Of a DNA stretch of 34,039 nt, positions 23,135 through 28,239 are shown piece after piece. The notes below the pieces were generated by a model that worked only from the letters and a program-made list of their open reading frames with translations, did no database searches and was not told where the DNA came from. Source of the stretch: a virus; the IMG/VR virus record IMGVR_UViG_3300025869_000046, positions 1 through 34,039 of that record. One strand, 5' to 3'. The position numbers were made by a program, and so were the translations under genes. Within the stretch, counting starts at the first letter, position 1, and each line of letters starts with the position of its first letter.

Positions 23135-23149
23135 CAAACTGTCAGTACC
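23124..23149. promoter_or_regulatory. Operator-like inverted and direct repeats over the -10
   Basis: GACAGT (23124-23129) and ACTGTC (23138-23143) are a perfect 6-bp inverted repeat with an 8-nt spacer, covering the -10. CAGTACC occurs as a direct repeat at 23126-23132 and 23143-23149. The layout fits binding of a repressor dimer at the rightward promoter. Confidence 0.5.
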
Positions 23150-23163
23150 TTAGGAGGTATATA

Positions 23164-23553
23164 TTGCAGAATGCAATCACTGTGTTGTTGGACAGTATAA
23201 AAACCAACACTGTAGTTTCTTTTAGCTACAGCAACGAGATAATGCAAAAGCTTATCTCACTTGGTGCAACTGGGCACCACTCTAATGGAACTACTTATGA
23301 CATCAATGCTGGTGGCATAAGGGTTTCATATGATGACAGCTCTAAGAAGTGGTTCATCAGCTGTAAGTGCTCTAGTGAGTCTTACTTCAAAGATGGTAGT
23401 AACTATCTCTCTGAAGATAAGACTGCTGAGCTTGCAGAAAGGTGGATGGCTAAAGTGCAACTTGTACTACAAGTACAGGAGCACAAGCTTGAAACTGCTC
23501 ATGAAAACTGTATAACAGTTGAAGAGCAAGCTACGTCCTTAGACTGGGCGTAA
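23164..23553 (+). CDS. 129-aa protein of unknown function, first rightward gene
   Basis: I do not recognise this protein (MQNAITVLLDSIKTNTVVSF...). The start is TTG at 23164 because AGGAGG lies six bases before it; an upstream in-frame TTG at 23116 has no ribosome site and overlaps the promoter. It has a mixed alpha/beta N-terminal part with GATGHHSNGTTYDINAGGIR and strands (GIRVSYDD, KWFISCKCS), then a helix-rich C-terminal half (TAELAERWMAKVQLVLQVQE). Being first in the early operon, it is a candidate host-takeover or regulatory protein, but no motif supports a specific role. Confidence 0.75.
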   Translation: MQNAITVLLDSIKTNTVVSFSYSNEIMQKLISLGATGHHSNGTTYDINAGGIRVSYDDSSKKWFISCKCSSESYFKDGSNYLSEDKTAELAERWMAKVQLVLQVQEHKLETAHENCITVEEQATSLDWA

Positions 23554-23560
23554 CTACTTA

Positions 23561-23653
23561 GTGTGTCTGATTAGGCACACGACACCTAGGGGGATGACTA
23601 CCCTCTAGGTGCTTGAGCGTTCTTATGCTGAACAATAAGTAAGCATATACGCT
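23561..23653 (+). other. Intercistronic stem-loop pair before the membrane gene
   Basis: GTGTG/CACAC (23561-23565, 23576-23580) is followed by CACCTAG/CTAGGTG (23583-23589, 23605-23611) with an inner GGG/CCC. A nested stem follows: AGCGT/ACGCT (23616-23620, 23649-23653) enclosing TATGCT/AGCATA (23624-23629, 23642-23647). The ribosome site of the next gene starts four bases later. It has the two-hairpin build seen between the genes further right, without the same conserved flank. Confidence 0.72.
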
Positions 23654-23671
23654 TAGAAAGGAGAGATTAGA

Positions 23672-23929
23672 TTGGAAACAATCGTCGACTTCTATGTTGA
23701 GCTCGTTAACTTTACCGAGTCCAACGTCAATAGAATTGATACTCGAATTGACAATTTGTTTAGTATTACAGATGTTCTGTATAACATAACTTTTGGTTTG
23801 TTCGTGCTTGTATTAGTTCTAGCTTATAGCGTATATAAGATGAAGCTTAGAAACGATTCCTTACAAGAACAGATTTATTCTGTACATCGTAAGATTCGTG
23901 AAGAGCTTAATCCTTTTATATATAGTTAA
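23672..23929 (+). CDS. Small membrane protein with coiled-coil ends
   Basis: The start is TTG at 23672 with AAAGGAG eight bases upstream. The 85-residue protein has an N-terminal helical part (TIVDFYVELVNFTESNVNRI, then DTRIDNLFSITDVL), one transmembrane helix (ITFGLFVLVLVLAYSVY, about 38-55) and a charged C-terminal helix (KMKLRNDSLQEQIYSVHRKI). No signal peptidase site is obvious. It may anchor a complex at the inner membrane or act in superinfection exclusion; both are guesses. The protein ends in Ser (AGT TAA), as do most proteins of this operon. Confidence 0.72.
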   Translation: METIVDFYVELVNFTESNVNRIDTRIDNLFSITDVLYNITFGLFVLVLVLAYSVYKMKLRNDSLQEQIYSVHRKIREELNPFIYS

Positions 23930-24117
23930 TTAAGCATTTACTATCTAGTACTTGTATACGTATCTGAAATGTCTAGTCAGCTATAACGATACGTATTTCA
24001 AGTATAACCAGAGCAGGACTGGTATATAACCTGCATATCATAGAGCCACCCAAACACTAGCGGGTGGCTGAATGATATTAGTTGTCTGACTACATGGTCA
24101 GGCTGGTAATACCTTTA

Positions 24118-24159
24118 ACCCATGACGGTCTTCAATCAAGTTCGACTCTTGATATGGGT
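24118..24159 (+). ncRNA. tRNA-like minihelix (acceptor plus T-arm only)
   Basis: ACCCAT (24118-24123) pairs with ATGGGT (24154-24159), and ATCAAG (24135-24140) pairs with CTTGAT (24148-24153) around TTCGACT, a correct T-loop. The 3' strand is continuous over 12 nt, the same length as the acceptor/T-stem stack of tRNA. Only 11 nt replace the D and anticodon arms. The 3' end is ACA. Confidence 0.62.
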
Positions 24160-24599
24160 ACAGCGTCCATCCACTGCTTGCAGTGTGGTGGAGCGGGTCA
24201 TCTGTCTCAAAAAACAGAGAGGGTAACAACCTAGTAACTGCAGTAATGTAGTGAACAATTAGTTTATAGCGTGATAGTCTCACGTGGTTGATTCAAGAAC
24301 ATCCGCAGATGTTTAATTGAAAGGTTGAGAGAAGCCGTAGTAATCTTGAATCGTAAAGCTCCAAACTTCCACTAATAGACTATACATGTATTGCGTCCTA
24401 ATCTATTGGACTGACGCCCCAAGCTGGTTACTGTAGAGTGCCAGTGGTTGGAAAACCTACAGTGTGTGTGGCTCTATCTCCTTAGAGCGTGACACATTGG
24501 GAGACACCCTCCCAGATATCAAGTCCCAAGCTTGATATCAAACAACCTAGATGAATCTTGCCGAGAGGGAAGTGTGCTGTTCAGTCAGCTTAGTCGAAG

Positions 24600-24620
24600 C
24601 CATACCCCCAGTATGGTTTT
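24600..24620 (+). terminator. Weak terminator-like hairpin
   Basis: CCATAC/GTATGG (24600-24605, 24611-24616) with a CCCCA loop is followed by four T. The stem is short and the T-run brief, so it may be part of the large RNA fold rather than a true terminator. Confidence 0.35.
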
Positions 24621-24738
24621 AGACCACCTACCCTCCGTCAAGCTCTTCACTAGTGACCTAGCTTGTCGTATAGCTTGTGCTACTTCAGTAATGGAGTAGC
24701 CGAAGGTATACAACAGTATATCAGATAAGGAGAATCAA

Positions 24739-24906
24739 ATGATTGCTTCTAAGCAAACATGCACTCAATGCAGAGATGAAAAACTAACTCTTAGACCAAG
24801 AGCTAAGTTTATCTGCAATGATTGTAAACAATCTCTTCACGATAAACAGTGGAGAGACTTACAAAAGATAAACAATGGAAACATTGTGGAAAGGAGAAAC
24901 ATATGA
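24739..24906 (+). CDS. 55-aa zinc-ribbon protein
   Basis: ATG at 24739 has AAGGAGAA upstream. The protein has two Cys pairs, CTQC (8-11) and CNDC (26-29), separated by 14 residues, and a basic C-terminal helix (QSLHDKQWRDLQKINNGN). This is a minimal zinc ribbon or knuckle, usually a nucleic-acid or protein-binding module. Its stop TGA overlaps the next ATG (ATGA), so the two genes are translationally coupled. Function unknown. Confidence 0.75.
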   Translation: MIASKQTCTQCRDEKLTLRPRAKFICNDCKQSLHDKQWRDLQKINNGNIVERRNI

Positions 24907-25091
24907 CGCCAACACATTGGATATATCCACTTATATCATTGGCATTCCTAGTAGGAATTGCTTTGACATTGATATCAGCATGGATATGGTTATATGCAAC
25001 TGAATATCTAATGGAGAAGTTCAACGTAACTGACCCGTTAGATAAGTACCAACCTTACAGGGAACTGTTTGGTAAGAAAGGTACTAACTAA
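24903..25091 (+). CDS. 62-aa membrane protein
   Basis: ATG at 24903 overlaps the upstream stop (ATGA) and has AAGGAGAA before it. A longer in-frame start at 24849 would add 18 residues that overlap the zinc-ribbon gene and lacks a ribosome site. The protein has one or two membrane segments (IYPLISLAFLVGIALTLISA, continuing to WIWLYATEYLM) and a polar end (DPLDKYQPYRELFGKKGTN). Short N-terminus and hydrophobic core suit an inner-membrane protein; holin-like build is possible but the early-operon location argues against lysis. Confidence 0.75.
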   Translation: MTPTHWIYPLISLAFLVGIALTLISAWIWLYATEYLMEKFNVTDPLDKYQPYRELFGKKGTN

Positions 25092-25147
25092 AAGCTGGGA
25101 GTAGTCGATGCCCAATACGAAAGTTCGACAGAATAGGAGACTGTATC

Positions 25148-25777
25148 ATGTCCCAAAAAGACAGTCCTAGGACACTGTTCCTAGATACAGAGACCACTGG
25201 CTCGTGGTTATTCGGGAATCCATTCTCGAAAGTAACTACGGCTGGAGACCCATACAAGTGGGATGACCTCACAGAAATAGCTATCTGCTCCGCAGATGGT
25301 GAAACTGTGTACAGGGAATATGTTTGTCCACCAAGCATATACTTAAAACAACTCACTAAGTGGTACCCCGAAGATAAGCCAATCAGTGCTAAAAACACAG
25401 ATTGCTCTGAGGCTATGATGGGTATCTCTCCTGCTCAGATGCTAAAGGAGCTTGCTCCGTTACTATCTGAAGCCAGAGTTGTGGTTCACAACTTAGACTT
25501 TGACCGAAAGGTTATTGAGGATAGTTGTGAGGTGTCCACTGGCGTACAGGCTTCACTTGCTGACCTGTTCCCTTCTACAGACTTTGTCTGTTCAAAGAAG
25601 AGAGCAGTGAGAGTGTATCCCAAGGCAGAGGTTCACTATCCAAATTGCGGGAAATTTTGTAAAGGTCACAGGTTGACCCATTTACATCACCAGCTCGGAT
25701 TTGGAGATTACGATGAGCATGACCCTTTAGCAGATGTGCAAGCATTGGCTAAGGTTTGGTCAGTGCTTGGTTCGTAA
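25148..25777 (+). CDS. DnaQ-like 3'-5' exonuclease (DEDDh)
   Basis: The 209-residue protein carries the exonuclease motifs in order: ExoI LFLDTETTG with Asp13 and Glu15, ExoII VHNLDFDRKVI with the second Asp near 117, and ExoIII HDPLADVQAL with His191 and Asp196. This is the DEDDh arrangement of proofreading and RNase T-like nucleases that remove nucleotides with two metal ions. An insertion rich in Cys and Tyr (YPNCGKFCKGHRLTHLHHQL) precedes motif III. A role in phage DNA replication, repair or host DNA/RNA degradation is likely; which one cannot be told. ATG 25148 has AGGAG upstream, and a terminator-like hairpin follows the gene. Confidence 0.92.
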   Translation: MSQKDSPRTLFLDTETTGSWLFGNPFSKVTTAGDPYKWDDLTEIAICSADGETVYREYVCPPSIYLKQLTKWYPEDKPISAKNTDCSEAMMGISPAQMLKELAPLLSEARVVVHNLDFDRKVIEDSCEVSTGVQASLADLFPSTDFVCSKKRAVRVYPKAEVHYPNCGKFCKGHRLTHLHHQLGFGDYDEHDPLADVQALAKVWSVLGS

Positions 25778-25797
25778 TCAACCACAGCCGAGGGGTT

Positions 25798-25845
25798 GGT
25801 TGGCTAGTTCAAGTGCTAGTCAACCATCCCTTGTGGGAATTTTTT
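25798..25845 (+). terminator. Terminator-like double hairpin after the exonuclease
   Basis: GGTTGGCTAG (25798-25807) pairs with CTAGTCAACC (25816-25825) with one G-U. A second short stem, TCCC/GGGA (25827-25830, 25835-25838), is followed by A and six T. The T-run after a GC stem fits intrinsic termination in the plus direction. Confidence 0.72.
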
Positions 25846-25860
25846 ACAACAAACAGTTAG

Positions 25861-26027
25861 CCTCTTGCGAGGTGCGGATTACTGAGAGCATGTTTAATGC
25901 CTTTCTCGTGCTCTGAGTACATCCTCATTTTAGGCTTTTCACCAACGTACGGAAATTCAAGACTTACCGTATCGGCGGGGGATAACTGTATCCAAACACA
26001 TTTTGGACCAGAACCCCCTGCTGATAC
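25861..26027 (+). other. Structured leader before the 40-aa gene
   Basis: This gene-free stretch (25846-26056) has CCTC/GAGG (25861-25872) and GAGCATG/CGTGCTC (25886-25892 region and its partner near 25906-25914). The longest fold is nested: GTATC/GATAC (25969-25973, 26023-26027), GGGGG/CCCCC (25977-25981, 26014-26018), TCCAAA/TTTGGA (25991-25996, 26002-26007). GGAT (25980-25983) can instead pair with ATCC (25990-25993), so a switch between two folds is possible. It ends 30 nt before the next start. Confidence 0.6.
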
Positions 26028-26056
26028 ATGTAGTAAGAAAAGAGAAAGGAGAGCGT

Positions 26057-26179
26057 ATGATGCCATTAAACATGTGGCAAATATGTGTGACAATGCTACA
26101 TATCACCAACGAACTAGGTGATGCAGTTGATTGCGAATGCTATGACCATTCAGGTATAGCTATATTCCAAGAAAGCTAG
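26057..26179 (+). CDS. 40-aa protein of unknown function
   Basis: ATG at 26057 follows AAAGGAGAG with good spacing. The protein begins MMPLNMWQICVTMLHITNEL and ends DHSGIAIFQES. The N-terminal half is a hydrophobic helix; Cys residues (Cys10, Cys26, Cys28) are present. The stop is AGC TAG, followed by a perfect 8-bp hairpin. It is too small to assign. Confidence 0.6.
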   Translation: MMPLNMWQICVTMLHITNELGDAVDCECYDHSGIAIFQES

Positions 26180-26183
26180 TAGG

Positions 26184-26224
26184 TAGATAATGCCCATGGG
26201 AAACTGTGGGCATTGACCTATCTA
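26184..26224 (+). repeat. Intercistronic hairpin (operon spacer)
   Basis: AATGCCCA (26189-26196) pairs perfectly with TGGGCATT (26207-26214). Outer bases TAGAT (26184-26188) can pair with ATCTA (26220-26224). It fills the gap between the 40-aa gene and the next gene's ribosome site, like the other spacers in this operon, but lacks the CTCGGA flank. Confidence 0.75.
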
Positions 26225-26242
26225 TGTTGATAGGAGAAGGAG

Positions 26243-26440
26243 ATGCATATGCAATGTATCAAAACACTTCCGTCTTCTAAGTCGGAGGAGTTACAGTGTA
26301 CATACCCACCTTATATCCAGAATCAATTGGATAAGAGGGAGGTCCTGTGTAGATTTCATGCGATGGATAAAGTCGTAAGAACTGCACATGAAACAAAGCA
26401 AACAGTTGAACAGACTGTAGCTGAGTTAAACATAAGCTAA
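26243..26440 (+). CDS. 63-65-aa protein of unknown function
   Basis: ATG at 26243 (or 26249) follows GGAGAAGGAG; spacing suits either start. The protein (MHMQCIKTLPSSKSEELQCT...) has four Cys and a C-terminal amphipathic helix (KVVRTAHETKQTVEQTVAEL). It ends LNIS with AGC TAA. Only 21 nt separate it from the next start, the shortest gap of this operon and the only one without a hairpin. Function unknown. Confidence 0.62.
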   Translation: MHMQCIKTLPSSKSEELQCTYPPYIQNQLDKREVLCRFHAMDKVVRTAHETKQTVEQTVAELNIS

Positions 26441-26461
26441 CTAAAAGAGAAAGGAGACTAT

Positions 26462-26533
26462 ATGCCAAGTATCGATACCAAAGATATAGTGCGTAATCCT
26501 AACGCATTAGAAGCTATGTACGATATAAGCTAA
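26462..26533 (+). CDS. 23-aa micropeptide
   Basis: ATG at 26462 has a strong AAAGGAG seven bases before it. The 23 codons encode MPSIDTKDIVRNPNALEAMY plus DIS. The peptide is polar with one short helix. The AGC TAA end belongs to the conserved spacer element that follows. Expression is supported by the ribosome site and the operon pattern; it may instead act as a leader or coupling ORF. Confidence 0.5.
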   Translation: MPSIDTKDIVRNPNALEAMYDIS

Positions 26534-26596
26534 TAGCTCGGACTCCATGGTGCAACTTGAACTGTGGAGTCTAAGGTATTAACACAAGGTTAGTAC
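26528..26596 (+). repeat. Two-hairpin intercistronic element, copy 1
   Basis: Begins AGCTAATAGCTCGGA, where AGC is the last codon and TAA the stop of the micropeptide. Stem 1: GGACTCCA (26540-26547) with TGGAGTCT (26565-26572). Outer TAATA (26531-26535) can pair with TATTA (26577-26581). Stem 2: GTATTAAC (26576-26583) with GTTAGTAC (26589-26596). The ribosome site follows. Confidence 0.85.
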
Positions 26597-26618
26597 GACT
26601 AAAAGAAGGAGGGCATTT

Positions 26619-26798
26619 ATGCCTAAATTAAAAGATACTACCAAGGTTATCTTGACAAAAGATACAAGAAACGAAATGGTAGAAACATGGAATGCATTCA
26701 ATTTGGATGTTACTCCAGAAGAAAAACGAGAACTTATGGGTCTTGTTTGGTTACCAGCCTATGTCAATTGTTTCTTTAAAGAAATGATAGATAGCTAA
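26619..26798 (+). CDS. 59-aa protein of unknown function
   Basis: ATG at 26619 follows GAAGGAGGG. The protein (MPKLKDTTKVILTKDTRNEM...) is helical with a hydrophobic C-terminal third (LMGLVWLPAYVNCFFKEM) that could contact membrane or a partner. It ends IDS (AGC TAA), leading straight into spacer copy 2. I see no known motif. Confidence 0.65.
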   Translation: MPKLKDTTKVILTKDTRNEMVETWNAFNLDVTPEEKRELMGLVWLPAYVNCFFKEMIDS

Positions 26799-26847
26799 TA
26801 GCTCGGACCCCATTAACAGTGGGGTCTAGGGTATTAACAATGATACC
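26793..26847 (+). repeat. Two-hairpin intercistronic element, copy 2
   Basis: AGCTAATAGCTCGGA start. Stem 1: GGACCCCA (26805-26812) with TGGGGTCT (26820-26827). Outer TAATA/TATTA. Stem 2: GGTAT (26830-26834) with ATACC (26843-26847). Nearly identical to copy 3 outside the stem 1 arms. Confidence 0.88.
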
Positions 26848-26866
26848 ACTAAACAAAGGAGACTAT

Positions 26867-27295
26867 ATGTCCAGATTGGGCAAGTTGCGACTCATTGTCG
26901 CGGAGTTCTTCGGTGTAACAGTTACAGGTTTAACTGATATACAGGAGAAGGTAAAAGATAAAGCACGACTAATTGACAAAGAAATTGACTTCATCTTGAA
27001 AGGTTGGATTAAGTTCCCTCCTTCAGATGACCATTTTACAATTGTCGATAAGGAAGAGCTAAGACCCTCTAATGAAATGATAAATATGTTTGTGATTCAG
27101 GATATTCTTGACGCAATACTTATGTTTGTTCCTAGAGCAAATGATATTGACAGAATATCGTTGACCATGTTAGCCATTATGGTTGGTGGTGACATGTCAT
27201 CAAGTGCATACATAGGAATGATTCCTTATGATGTTGAAGTTAATGTCATAGATGGGGAATGGGTGTCACCATTTTACCAAGGACTAACTAGCTAA
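26867..27295 (+). CDS. 142-aa protein of unknown function
   Basis: Start chosen at ATG 26867, seven bases after AAAGGAG; a longer frame from 26819 would run through the spacer hairpin. The protein (MSRLGKLRLIVAEFFGVTVT...) has an amphipathic N-terminus, a charged helical middle (KVKDKARLIDKEIDFILKGW) and a compact C-terminal half with DRISLTMLAIMVGGDMSS. It ends LTS (AGC TAA). No family recognised. It is one of the larger small genes in the operon. Confidence 0.72.
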   Translation: MSRLGKLRLIVAEFFGVTVTGLTDIQEKVKDKARLIDKEIDFILKGWIKFPPSDDHFTIVDKEELRPSNEMINMFVIQDILDAILMFVPRANDIDRISLTMLAIMVGGDMSSSAYIGMIPYDVEVNVIDGEWVSPFYQGLTS

Positions 27296-27346
27296 TAGCT
27301 CGGAGTTCATTTATGAGGTGAACTCTAGGGTATTAACAATGATACC
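27290..27346 (+). repeat. Two-hairpin intercistronic element, copy 3
   Basis: AGCTAATAGCTCGGA start. Stem 1: GGAGTTCA (27302-27309) with TGAACTCT (27319-27326); both arms differ from copy 2 and still pair. Stem 2: GGTAT (27329-27333) with ATACC (27342-27346). Confidence 0.88.
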
Positions 27347-27364
27347 ACTAAAGAAAGGAGAATA

Positions 27365-27559
27365 ATGGCTAGAGCATTAGAGCTGCTACTAAAAAGACAA
27401 GTAGTAAGTGAAAAGTTCTATAAGGAAACTTATGATGCACCTAATAATATTAAAAGAATTAGTGGTGCAGAACCAATGGATAATCAAAGTTGGGAGATAG
27501 GTTTCTACGAAGGACTGCAATATGCAATAGATATATTAAAGGAGGAAAAATCTAGCTAA
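27365..27559 (+). CDS. 64-aa protein of unknown function
   Basis: ATG at 27365 has AAAGGAG six bases upstream. The protein (MARALELLLKRQVVSEKFYK...) is predicted all-helical and soluble, with an N-terminal basic helix and a C-terminal helix WEIGFYEGLQYAIDILKEEK. Compact helical proteins of this size are common among phage host-takeover factors, but nothing specific is visible. It ends KSS (AGC TAA). Confidence 0.68.
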   Translation: MARALELLLKRQVVSEKFYKETYDAPNNIKRISGAEPMDNQSWEIGFYEGLQYAIDILKEEKSS

Positions 27560-27608
27560 TAGCTCGGAGCTCATTTACGTGAGCTCTAGGGTATTAGGAA
27601 AGTCCTAA
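27554..27608 (+). repeat. Two-hairpin intercistronic element, copy 4
   Basis: AGCTAATAGCTCGGA start. Stem 1: GGAGCTCA (27566-27573) with TGAGCTCT (27580-27587). Stem 2 is different in sequence from copies 2-3 but present: TTAGGA (27594-27599) with TCCTAA (27603-27608). Confidence 0.87.
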
Positions 27609-27630
27609 TTAGCCAATAAAAGGAGAATCT

Positions 27631-27858
27631 ATGATAAAGAGAACCCTAAGACAGAGACTCAGTCATGTAATTGATTGTCTCATCTGTTTAGTTACAGGTA
27701 GATATACTACCGAGTTTGCAGGAATCGAGATTGCTGTAAATGTATATGGAAAGTATCTATACGTTAACGCAGGTGTAATTCAAGAAGCACCAAAGTTCAT
27801 GATGTTCTATCCAGCGACTGACTGTTGTGATGATGTTATTGGGCACGACTTCTCATAG
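27631..27858 (+). CDS. 75-aa protein of unknown function
   Basis: ATG at 27631 follows AAAGGAGAATCT. The protein (MIKRTLRQRLSHVIDCLICL...) starts with a basic amphipathic helix, then strands FAGIEIAVNVYGKYLYVNAG and an FMMFYPATDCCDDVIGHDFS end with a CC pair. It could associate with the membrane through its N-terminus. It ends in Ser (TCA TAG). No family recognised. Confidence 0.66.
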   Translation: MIKRTLRQRLSHVIDCLICLVTGRYTTEFAGIEIAVNVYGKYLYVNAGVIQEAPKFMMFYPATDCCDDVIGHDFS

Positions 27859-27904
27859 CTTAAACAGCTCGGACCTCATTAACAGTGGGGTCTGTGAGAA
27901 TCAC
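27857..27904 (+). repeat. Two-hairpin intercistronic element, copy 5 (degenerate flank)
   Basis: AGCTTAAACAGCTCGGA replaces the usual AGCTAATAGCTCGGA. Stem 1: GGACCTCA (27871-27878) with TGGGGTCT (27886-27893), one G-U. Stem 2: GTGA (27894-27897) with TCAC (27901-27904) around GAA. The AGGGTATTA flank is missing. Confidence 0.8.
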
Positions 27905-27925
27905 TAAAAGATAAGGAGGTATACG

Positions 27926-28090
27926 TTGAAGCAAAAGCGAAACGTTGTCCTGTACCTCAGAATACATAAGATTGTACCCAAGCCATTGTGTACAGGCTTA
28001 TATATAGTTGAATCAAAAATTGCATTTAATGATGTAATGTATGCATTTAACTGTGGCAGATGTTCTGATGTGCATCTCATAGCTAGTTAA
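27926..28090 (+). CDS. 54-aa basic protein of unknown function
   Basis: The start is TTG at 27926, eight bases after AAGGAGG; no ATG is available. The protein (MKQKRNVVLYLRIHKIVPKP...) is basic at the N-terminus and contains a CGRC pair near the C-terminus (FNCGRCSDVH). It ends IAS (AGT TAA). Because start and Cys pair are weak evidence, the gene call relies on the strong ribosome site and the flanking spacer elements. Confidence 0.58.
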   Translation: MKQKRNVVLYLRIHKIVPKPLCTGLYIVESKIAFNDVMYAFNCGRCSDVHLIAS

Positions 28091-28136
28091 ATAGCTCGGA
28101 CCTACTACATGTAGTGGGTCTAGGGTGTTTAACACC
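28081..28136 (+). repeat. Two-hairpin intercistronic element, copy 6
   Basis: AGCTAGTTAAATAGCTCGGA start. Stem 1 is the longest of the set: GGACCTACTAC (28098-28108) with GTAGTGGGTCT (28111-28121). Stem 2: GGTGTT (28124-28129) with AACACC (28131-28136), a changed but paired version of GGTAT/ATACC. Confidence 0.86.
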
Positions 28137-28149
28137 AACATTATAAATA

Positions 28150-28212
28150 TTGAGTTGACGTAGCAGTATTGATAATGTAAAGTAAAAACTACAGATTGAG
28201 CGTCAACCTCAA
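28150..28212 (+). promoter_or_regulatory. Internal promoter inside an inverted repeat, upstream of amidoligase 1
   Basis: TTGACG (28155-28160), a 17-nt spacer and TAAAGT (28178-28183) form a sigma-70-like promoter. The -35 lies in the left arm of an inverted repeat, TTGAGTTGACG (28150-28160) with CGTCAACCTCAA (28201-28212, one bulge). The arms could form an RNA stem in read-through transcripts or bind a regulator. It may give the amidoligase genes their own control. Confidence 0.5.
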
Positions 28213-28239
28213 TCCGTATAACCAATAAAAGGAGAACTA

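Larger units (their letters stand above)
24013..24700 (+). ncRNA. Large highly structured non-coding RNA candidate
   Basis: No gene with a ribosome site is seen from 23930 to 24738. The stretch is instead filled with stems: AGCCACCC/GGGTGGCT (24044-24051, 24062-24069), a tRNA-like minihelix (24118-24159), CGTGA/TCACG (24270-24284), and GATTCAAG/CTTGAATC (24290-24297, 24345-24352) enclosing AACATC/GATGTT. Further on come ACTGTAG/CTACAGT (24430-24463), GCTCTA/TAGAGC (24471-24488), TGGGAG/CTCCCA (24498-24514), GATATCAAG/CTTGATATC (24515-24539), CCATAC/GTATGG (24600-24616) and GCTACTTC/GGAGTAGC (24679-24700). Size and density resemble GOLLD and ROOL RNAs, large ornate RNAs of phages often found near tRNAs. 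Ends and strand are inferred from the flanking plus-strand genes and the T-loop orientation. Confidence 0.7.

Noticed and set aside
24060-24160. A complete tRNA gene
   Set aside because: A correct T-arm and acceptor are present, but no D-arm or anticodon arm fits between them, and no upstream acceptor half allows a normal length.
24290-24400. Group I intron in the large RNA region
   Set aside because: Stems are present, but I could not find the conserved P7/P3 core sequences or exon halves that would join.
24849-24902. Longer start for the 62-aa membrane gene
   Set aside because: It overlaps the zinc-ribbon gene in another frame and has no ribosome site; ATG 24903 has AAGGAGAA and the ATGA overlap.
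25084-25398. 104-codon minus-strand frame opposite the exonuclease
   Set aside because: Antisense shadow of a well-supported exonuclease gene.
26819-26866. Longer start for the 142-aa gene
   Set aside because: The extra residues are encoded by the spacer hairpin; ATG 26867 has the ribosome site.
26528-27608. Spacer hairpins as rho-independent terminators
   Set aside because: No T-run follows any of them and the next ribosome site comes a few bases later in the same direction.
26528-28136. CRISPR array
   Set aside because: The repeated units are separated by genes of varying length, not by spacers, and the repeats contain variable paired arms.
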